From the NCBI GenBank assembly GCA_031424095.1, contig JANPGU010000147.1:1-19181 (forward strand): a DNA stretch of 19,181 nt, written 5' to 3'. Every line of letters begins with the position of its first letter. The stretch's first letter is position 1. Under the pieces are notes generated by a model. That model was not told the origin of the DNA and did no database searches. It worked only from the letters and a program-made list of their open reading frames with translations. The position numbers were made by a program, and so were the translations under genes. Shown here in pieces: positions 13,991-19,181 of the stretch. Source of the stretch: ZC4RG30 sp031424095 (lineage in GTDB: Bacteria; Pseudomonadota; Gammaproteobacteria; Steroidobacterales; Steroidobacteraceae).

Positions 13991-16234
13991 ATGAAATCTT
14001 CGATGATCAGCAGGAATCCGGTTGCTATGGCGGTTGCCGCGGCAATCAGCATTGGCGGTTTCGTAGCCGTGCCGACGGTCGCCGCTGCGGCCGGCAAGAC
14101 CCCTGGCAAGTACGTTGCCGGCGACTTCCACAACCACTCGACCTGCTCGGACGGGTCCATTTCGATGCAGAAGCTGGTAGCCAAGTCTGCCGACACGACC
14201 GATGGCAGCTATGGTCTCGACTGGTTCGTGCAGGCCGGCCACGGTGGAACCGGCAATCGCAATTGCACGCTGGTGGAAGACGCGACCTTCGCGACACCAG
14301 CCTATCCTTTCGTTTCTGGTCAGAGCCCGGGCACGACCTGGGTGACCAGTGGCGTCACGGTGAAGGGGGACTTATCCGGCTCCGGCGCCAACCGCAACAT
14401 GTGGCGCTGGCAGTCGATTCAGGAATACCAGTATCCGCTGATCGAATACCTCAACGCGCTGCGGACGCAGCCGCTGTTCATCGGCGTCGAGACAGTGGTG
14501 CCTGGACATGAACACACCTCCATGTCGGTCATCAGTGGCCAGATTCCTGCCGCACTCGACACGGCAACGCTCCCGGGCGCTCCGCCTTACAACGCCCTGG
14601 GTAACGCCACGGCGCTGGCGCAATGGGAGTATTGCTTTGACCGCAATGACACTGACACGAGCCGCGGCAATGCCGCTCCGCAGCCCAGCAGCGTTGGCAA
14701 CAACTGGGACTGCTCGGTTCCCGGCAGCTCCGGTGCGGGCTTTGCGAACTGGAGCACGACGGCACAGAAACTGACGAACAACAGTGGCATTGCGGGCCAC
14801 AACAAGACGCTGGAAGCATTAAAGTGGATGGCGCTCAATCATCCCGACACCAGCTACTACGTGCCCGCTCATCTGGAGCGCCCCGGGCCATTCAACACCG
14901 CTGGCAGCAACGGCTTCAATGTCGAGCATCTGCGCAATTTCAACAACACGGCACCGAAGGTCGCCTTCGGCTTCGAAACCCAGCCGGGACATGGCGCTTC
15001 GGCTAACCGCGGCGAGTATTCGGTTGGCCGCAACAATTTCGGCGCCAATGGCGGAACCGTGGACAGCGTGGGCGGCACGACCTACGGCGGCACCGGTGTC
15101 TATGGTTCACAGGTCGGCGGTGTTTGGGATGCGCTGCTGGGAGAGGGCCGCAACTGGTGGTTCTTCGCCAGCTCCGACTGGCACAACCGTGGCAGCTTCG
15201 CTGTGGACGACCGCCGGTCGACCCAGGATTTCTACCCCGGTGAATACCAGCGCAACTACACGATGGTACGCAACGGCGCTGACAAGCTGCGTCCGCAGAC
15301 CATCGTCGATGGCCTGCGCACCGGCAATGTGTTCGCGTCCAGTGGTCAGTTGATCGACCGGCTGGCGTTCGTCGCCTGCGCTTCATATCCCGGCTTCGGT
15401 GCCAAGTCCAATGCCGCAGTGGAAGCGCTCGCGGTTGCGGCAGCCACGAACAACACCGATATCGACGCCGCGGGCTGCGCCACCATGGGCGAGAAGCTCA
15501 GGGTTCGCCCCGGCGCGGAAATCGTGGTTTCGGTGGTTGTTCGCGACCCCGCAGGCAACAACTACTCGCCATACACCTTTGCCAATCCGTCACTGGCACA
15601 GATTGGTGTCAGCCAGCCGTTGAACGCGCCCGTGCTGGATCATATCGATCTGATCCGCGGGCTGGTCACAGGTTACAAGACGCCGGGTGCAGCAGACTAC
15701 TCGGGTGAATGGCCGCGCAACACGGCATGGCTGGCAGCAGATGGTTCGACGCCGGCTGACTTGAGCAGCGTGCCTGCTGCGGCGAAGAACACGTCGACAT
15801 CGGTCATCCGGACCTTCAGCGGCAGCGGTGGCACGGCCTGGACATCGGTGACGTCGTCGGTTGATGGCACTGCGTTCCTGAAGATGACCTACCGCATTCC
15901 GGCGGTGTCCGCTTCGCAATACGTACGGCTGCGTGGCACCAACCTGCCGGCCAACGTGCCCTTCGAAACGGACGCCAGCGGCAATCCGCTGGCCGATGTC
16001 TTCACCAATGCCGGTAACCCGGCCAGGCTGACGATCCCCTGCGCAACCGTACACAGTGCTGGCAGTCAGTTTGACGGCTGCCCGGATCATCTGCCATCCG
16101 CTGGGGCAGGCAGCCCGATTGCCGGACAGAAGGCAGTGGCGTATGACATTGCGGCCTGGGCAGACCTGTGGTTCTACGGCAACCCGATTTACGTTGAAAT
16201 CATCGGCGGACAATTGGTGGCCGGCGTCAAGTAA
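13991..16234 (+). CDS. Secreted PHP-superfamily (CehA/DUF3604-like) metallohydrolase-like protein
   Basis: A 747-residue exported protein. A signal peptide (about residues 1-34, ending VPTVAAAA) precedes GDFHNHSTCSDGS, a PHP-type H-x-H metal motif (His47, His49, Asp54). Further candidate metal ligands follow in PHP order: His84 (AGHGG), Glu167 (GVE), His173/175 (GHEHTS), His294 (PAHLER) and the D-x-H of SSDWHNRG (Asp396/His398), just before AVDDRRSTQDFYPGEYQ. PHP enzymes are di- or trinuclear phosphoesterases or amidohydrolase-like. The C-terminal 300 residues look like beta-rich accessory domains. It is longer than a bare PHP domain (about 250-300 residues). Export and the adjoining sorting-tail protein suggest action in the periplasm or at the cell surface. 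The substrate is unknown, and calling it DUF3604 rather than a sister family is uncertain. Confidence 0.72.
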   Translation: MKSSMISRNPVAMAVAAAISIGGFVAVPTVAAAAGKTPGKYVAGDFHNHSTCSDGSISMQKLVAKSADTTDGSYGLDWFVQAGHGGTGNRNCTLVEDATFATPAYPFVSGQSPGTTWVTSGVTVKGDLSGSGANRNMWRWQSIQEYQYPLIEYLNALRTQPLFIGVETVVPGHEHTSMSVISGQIPAALDTATLPGAPPYNALGNATALAQWEYCFDRNDTDTSRGNAAPQPSSVGNNWDCSVPGSSGAGFANWSTTAQKLTNNSGIAGHNKTLEALKWMALNHPDTSYYVPAHLERPGPFNTAGSNGFNVEHLRNFNNTAPKVAFGFETQPGHGASANRGEYSVGRNNFGANGGTVDSVGGTTYGGTGVYGSQVGGVWDALLGEGRNWWFFASSDWHNRGSFAVDDRRSTQDFYPGEYQRNYTMVRNGADKLRPQTIVDGLRTGNVFASSGQLIDRLAFVACASYPGFGAKSNAAVEALAVAAATNNTDIDAAGCATMGEKLRVRPGAEIVVSVVVRDPAGNNYSPYTFANPSLAQIGVSQPLNAPVLDHIDLIRGLVTGYKTPGAADYSGEWPRNTAWLAADGSTPADLSSVPAAAKNTSTSVIRTFSGSGGTAWTSVTSSVDGTAFLKMTYRIPAVSASQYVRLRGTNLPANVPFETDASGNPLADVFTNAGNPARLTIPCATVHSAGSQFDGCPDHLPSAGAGSPIAGQKAVAYDIAAWADLWFYGNPIYVEIIGGQLVAGVK

Positions 16235-16246
16235 ATACCGGCAATC

Positions 16247-16281
16247 GGGACGCCGCGCGGCAGCTGGCCGCGCGGTGTCCC
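16247..16281. repeat. Strong 15-bp hairpin between the PHP-type gene and the next gene
   Basis: Two 15-base arms (16247-16261 and 16267-16281) flank the loop AGCTG. In the + transcript they pair completely, with one G-U wobble. It begins 12 bases after the stop of the PHP-type gene and ends 38 bases before the next start. No U-run follows, so it is a poor classical terminator. It could be an mRNA-stabilising or partial-termination structure that sets different expression of the two genes. Confidence 0.7.
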
Positions 16282-16319
16282 GGCCGTCTCATGACCTACG
16301 TAAACAGGGACAAGCACGC

Positions 16320-16934
16320 ATGCAGCGCAAGATCCTCACTCAGGGCATATCTGTAGCAGTCCTCTGTGGCAACGCCATCGTGGCACAGGCCGCCATGGTC
16401 TGGGACGAAGCCGCAAACGGGGATCTTTCCGGCAACGGGTTGTCGCCAACCACGCTGACACTTGCTGCCGGGAGCAACACCGTGTTGGGCACGACGGGCG
16501 TTCCTGGCAATGGGTCGGGCGGTATCGATCGCGACTACTTCAGCTTCACAGTGCCGACGGGAATGTACCTTGCGTCCATCATCCTTCGGCCCGAGACGAA
16601 TGTGATCGGCGGTGTGTCGTTCGCGGCCATGCAGGTCGGCCCGCAGGTCACGGTGAATCCCGATACCGGCAGTCCCATCACGAGCCTGCTCTGGTATGGG
16701 CACTACGACACAAGCCTGACTGGTGCGGACATACTGGGCTATCTCGGCCCCGGTTCCCTGCCTGCCGGCACCTATTCCATGTGGGTACAGGACACCGGCG
16801 GCGGATCCACTGACTATGGCTTCGACTTGAATGTCGCGCCGGTACCCTTGCCCGGCGCGGCGGGATTGCTGATCTCAGGGCTGGCGGGGCTCGGGGTCTT
16901 GCGGCGACGCCGGGCCGCTGCGCGCCAGGCCTGA
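16320..16934 (+). CDS. Secreted protein with VPLP-type (PEP-CTERM-like) sorting tail
   Basis: A 204-residue protein with an N-terminal signal peptide (MQRKILTQGISVAVL..., cut near AQA-AM) and a mature domain rich in Gly, Thr and Asp. It contains DRDYFSFTVPTGMYLASIIL and LPAGTYSMWVQDTGGGSTDYGFDL, a beta-sandwich pattern like the pre-peptidase or bacterial surface domains that end in G-x-Y-x-h. The C-terminus is VPLPGAAGLLISGLAGLGV followed by LRRRR, the proline motif, helix and basic tail of exosortase-sorted proteins. The start at 16320 has AGGGA 9 bases upstream and yields the signal peptide. It follows the PHP-type gene after a strong hairpin, and the two are probably functionally linked. 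It shares only the tail plan, not the mature sequence, with the protein at 9806-10483. Binding partner unknown. Confidence 0.85.
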   Translation: MQRKILTQGISVAVLCGNAIVAQAAMVWDEAANGDLSGNGLSPTTLTLAAGSNTVLGTTGVPGNGSGGIDRDYFSFTVPTGMYLASIILRPETNVIGGVSFAAMQVGPQVTVNPDTGSPITSLLWYGHYDTSLTGADILGYLGPGSLPAGTYSMWVQDTGGGSTDYGFDLNVAPVPLPGAAGLLISGLAGLGVLRRRRAAARQA

Positions 16935-16962
16935 CTGTCTTCGTTCTGACTTTTTTCGGACT

Positions 16963-16968
16963 TATGAT
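16963..16968 (+). promoter_or_regulatory. Possible -10 element before the PPIase-like/HupE pair
   Basis: TATGAT matches the sigma-70 -10 consensus at five of six bases and lies 33 bases before the ATG at 17002. The region about 17 bases upstream (TTCGTT) is a poor -35. It would allow the last two + strand genes their own transcript. Low confidence. Confidence 0.25.
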
Positions 16969-17001
16969 CCGGCTATTCCCCGCGTCACCGTCCGGTTGCC
17001 C

Positions 17002-17859
17002 ATGTCTTCATCGCTCCCCGCATCTGTAACTGAACGGTCCATAGCATCGTCCGGCAAGATGCCTGACTGGTTGCGTGAGCCATTGCTGCACTTCATCTTA
17101 GCGGGCGGTCTGCTGTTCGCCATCGACCATTTCGTGGTCGCGCGCAGCGATGATCCGTACACCATTGTGCTCGGCGCTGATGTCGACACCGAGGCGCGGG
17201 CAGTCTTCACGGCGTCGCGTGGGCGCGAGCCAAACGAGGCCGAACTCAAGGCGCTGCGTCAGGTGTGGCTGGACAACGAGGTGCTGTACCGCAACGGCCT
17301 TTCGCTGCAGGTGGACAAGGGCGACTCGGTAATCCGCGAGCGGGTCATCTTCAAGGCGCTGAGCCTGATCGAGGCCGGCGTCAAACTGCCTGCTGTCGAT
17401 GAGCAGCAACTGCGCGCCTGGTTCGAGGCCCATCGCGAAAAGTATGACGAACCCGCCCGCTACGATTTCGAGGAAGCGGCGCTTTCCGGACCGGCTTCCG
17501 AGGCTGAGGTACGCGATTTTGTCGCAGCGCTGAACGTCGGCACGCCTGGTGATGCGAAAGCCGGCCTGCGCGTGTTCAAGGGGCGCCCGCTTGCAAATCT
17601 GCAGCAGGGGTATGGTGCCGACTTCGTGCAAGAGCTGGGGGAATCCGCGCTGGGCCGATGGGGGGCATTCAAGACCACCAGCGGCTGGCGCGCAATGCGA
17701 CTCTTTGCGCTGACGCCTGCGAAGCCAGCGGTCTTTGAAGCGCTGGGTGGCGTCGTGTTGCAGGACTGGAAGGATGCATTGGCGTCCGAACAGCGCAGTG
17801 CTGCCGTGCGTGCGCTGGCCGCCAAATACAAGATCAAATTCGAAGCCCCCGCGAAGTGA
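17002..17859 (+). CDS. Membrane-anchored parvulin-like (PpiC-type) peptidyl-prolyl isomerase, degenerate
   Basis: A 285-residue protein. WLREPLLHFILAGGLLFAI forms an N-terminal membrane anchor, the typical opening of a class of PpiC-type proteins encoded next to HupE/UreJ genes. SurA-like helices follow (NEAELKALRQVWLDNEVLYR, SVIRERVIFKALSLIEAG), then a shortened parvulin-like part (PARYDFEEAAL to WGAFKTTSGWRAMRLFAL). The histidines that mark active parvulins are not seen: the first strand lacks one, and the late G-x-H site reads GWRAM. It may therefore chaperone without strong isomerase activity. The ATG at 17002 was chosen; TTG at 16996 and ATG at 17059 are alternatives, all with weak ribosome sites. 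Its stop overlaps the next GTG, so it is probably a dedicated folding helper for its neighbours. Family call good. Confidence 0.78.
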   Translation: MSSSLPASVTERSIASSGKMPDWLREPLLHFILAGGLLFAIDHFVVARSDDPYTIVLGADVDTEARAVFTASRGREPNEAELKALRQVWLDNEVLYRNGLSLQVDKGDSVIRERVIFKALSLIEAGVKLPAVDEQQLRAWFEAHREKYDEPARYDFEEAALSGPASEAEVRDFVAALNVGTPGDAKAGLRVFKGRPLANLQQGYGADFVQELGESALGRWGAFKTTSGWRAMRLFALTPAKPAVFEALGGVVLQDWKDALASEQRSAAVRALAAKYKIKFEAPAK

Positions 17860-18821
17860 AGTACCTCGGTCTCGCGGCATTGTTGAGCGCCTTGGCGCTG
17901 CTTGCGCCGGCGGCACCGGCTCACGAAATGAGCATGGCTGAAATGGAGCTGCGCGAGACCGCGCCGGGCCAGTTCCTGTGGCAGTGGTCGACCAGCAGCG
18001 ACAAGCGGCCGGTCAGTCAGGATCTCACGCCGCAGTGGCCCGCTGCGTGCACTGCCTTATCGAATGTATTGGATTGTGGCAGTGCCGGCCTCATGGGCAC
18101 CTTCGCCATTGATGGCGTGGGCAGCCGTTACTCCGCCGCCATCGTCAAGGTCTTCTGGCTCGACGGCCAGTCGCGCGTCTACACACTGACGGGCAGTCAA
18201 CCGAGGTTGCAGCTCTACGGTTCTGCCGAAGACAAGCGCACGTGGCTGGAAATTGCTGGATCGTATGGGGTGCTCGGCGTCGAGCACATCCTCAGCGGCT
18301 ATGATCACCTGCTGTTCGTGATCGGGCTGCTGTTCCTGGTTGGATTCAATCGCCGCCTGATGTGGACGATCACTGCGTTCACCGCGGCACACAGCTTGAC
18401 GCTGGCCAGTGCCGCTCTGGGTCTGCTCACCCTGCGGTCGCCACCGGTCGAGGCGAGCATCGCGCTTTCCATTGTGCTCGTCGCCAGCGAGGCCATGCAT
18501 CAGCGTGCGACGCTCGCGCGCCGCTGGCCTGCCGCAATCGCCTTCGTGTTCGGGCTGGTACACGGGCTGGGATTTGCCGGTGCGCTCAAGGATATCGGCC
18601 TGCCGGAACACCACCTGCCGATCGCATTGCTGATGTTCAACGGCGGCGTGGAAATCGGCCAGCTCATGGCCGTGACGCTGGCGTGGCTGCTGTGGCTGGT
18701 GCTCAAGCGGGTGCCTGCGGCAGTGCAGCTGCGCACACCGGCTCTCTATGGCATCGGCGTCATAGCCGCCTACTGGTCATGGCTGCGCGTCGCGGCCATC
18801 TTCAGCGCCGCCGGGATCTGA
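17856..18821 (+). CDS. HupE/UreJ-type membrane protein (HupE/UreJ_2 family)
   Basis: A 321-residue protein. A signal peptide (MKYLGLAALLSALALL..., cut near APA-HE) exposes an N-terminal HEMSMAEM, a metal-friendly His/Met start. About 110 periplasmic residues follow, then about six membrane helices with the family motifs GVEHILSGYDHLLFVIGLLF, FTAAHSLTLA, VEASIALSIVLVASE, FGLVHGLGFAGAL and MFNGGVEIGQ. HupE and UreJ relatives are predicted or shown nickel/cobalt permeases linked to hydrogenase and urease; this second family is broader and its cargo unproven. No hydrogenase, urease or cobalamin gene is present here. The GTG start overlaps the stop of the PPIase-like gene (GTGA), implying coupled production. 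It ends 6 bases before the converging transglycosylase gene. Family call firm; metal transport is inference. Confidence 0.88.
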   Translation: MKYLGLAALLSALALLAPAAPAHEMSMAEMELRETAPGQFLWQWSTSSDKRPVSQDLTPQWPAACTALSNVLDCGSAGLMGTFAIDGVGSRYSAAIVKVFWLDGQSRVYTLTGSQPRLQLYGSAEDKRTWLEIAGSYGVLGVEHILSGYDHLLFVIGLLFLVGFNRRLMWTITAFTAAHSLTLASAALGLLTLRSPPVEASIALSIVLVASEAMHQRATLARRWPAAIAFVFGLVHGLGFAGALKDIGLPEHHLPIALLMFNGGVEIGQLMAVTLAWLLWLVLKRVPAAVQLRTPALYGIGVIAAYWSWLRVAAIFSAAGI

Positions 18822-18827
18822 CGCCGG

Positions 18828-19181
18828 TCACTCGAATACGTTCAGGATGCTCTGGTACTTCTCGATGTACCAGCGATTCTCGTTGTTGTATTTCGGGATC
18901 GACAGGGGGCGGATTTCCGAGTCTTCTTCCTTCCACAGGCAGGGGCAGGTCACCGGACTGCCTTCACGCTGCTCCCCAGGCGGACGCAGGTCTTCCAGTT
19001 CCACTCCCATCCTCTTCATGACGTTGTAGAGCTTCATTACATTCCGCGGTCCACCGTTGTAGGCGGCCACCGGAAAGATGCCCAGCACATCCTTGTTCTC
19101 GCGATAGGCCATGCGGATATCCCCACGCATCTGCAGCAGCTCGATGTCGAAGAGACAGATCGCCGCTTTCATGGCGTTCAG
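18828..19181 (-). CDS. Lytic transglycosylase (SLT domain), C-terminal part only
   Basis: The frame runs open to the window edge, so the N-terminal part, including the catalytic glutamate, lies outside. The visible 117 residues start in the late SLT helices and contain FPVAAYNGGPRNVMKLY, matching the conserved A-A-Y-N-[AG]-G-x-x-x-V signature of soluble lytic transglycosylases, which cleave peptidoglycan to anhydromuropeptides. The roughly 60-residue tail after the domain contains a C-P-C pair (SPVTCPCLWKEED) and ends YIEKYQSILNVFE; I do not recognise it. An internal ATG at 19172 is not a likely start because coding continues upstream. It converges on the HupE-type gene with a 6-base gap and no visible terminator, and appears unrelated to the preceding operon. 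Confidence 0.8.
   Translation of the reverse strand: MNAMKAAICLFDIELLQMRGDIRMAYRENKDVLGIFPVAAYNGGPRNVMKLYNVMKRMGVELEDLRPPGEQREGSPVTCPCLWKEEDSEIRPLSIPKYNNENRWYIEKYQSILNVFE

Overview
The window comes from a high-GC Gram-negative bacterium, most likely a proteobacterium. Evidence is a TonB-dependent outer-membrane receptor, a TRAP-type solute receptor, a lytic transglycosylase, two small secreted proteins with PEP-CTERM/VPxPA-type sorting tails, and dense gene packing with four-base stop/start overlaps. I cannot name a genus. No rRNA, tRNA, CRISPR array, IS element or integrase is visible. No stretch longer than about 170 bases lacks a gene.

Block 1 (1-6590, + strand) is one tight operon of five genes, every junction being an ATGA or GTGA overlap. 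The genes are a 2-hydroxyacyl-CoA dehydratase/benzoyl-CoA reductase-type subunit (cut by the window edge), a 711-residue tandem class III CoA-transferase, a second dehydratase-type subunit, a TRAP DctP-like lipoprotein, and a single-domain class III CoA-transferase. Read together, this looks like capture of a carboxylic acid, activation by CoA transfer, and a reductase/dehydratase-type step on the CoA ester. The dehydratase pair has lost most cluster-ligand cysteines, and both halves of the large transferase carry Glu where the class III catalytic Asp is expected, so the chemistry is not predictable from the characterised enzymes.

Block 2 (6577-10483, - strand) reads leftwards: a PEP-CTERM-type secreted protein, a membrane-anchored HEAT-like protein coupled to it by GTGA, a TonB-dependent receptor, and a small four-cysteine secreted protein with a probable TTG start. 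Its last gene overlaps the 3' end of block 1 in convergent orientation.

Block 3 (10654-13867, + strand) is a 2-oxoglutarate/Fe(II) oxygenase-like protein followed 7 bases later by a large membrane protein fused to a spermidine-synthase-like domain with an altered catalytic loop.

Block 4 (13991-18821, + strand) holds a secreted PHP-type (CehA/DUF3604-like) metallohydrolase-like protein, a strong 15-bp hairpin, a second VPLP-type sorting-tail protein, a membrane-anchored degenerate parvulin, and a HupE/UreJ-type membrane protein coupled to it by GTGA. Together with the TonB receptor of block 2 this suggests an envelope system handling a metal or metal-dependent substrate; that is inference. 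The window ends in the C-terminal part of a lytic transglycosylase on the - strand.
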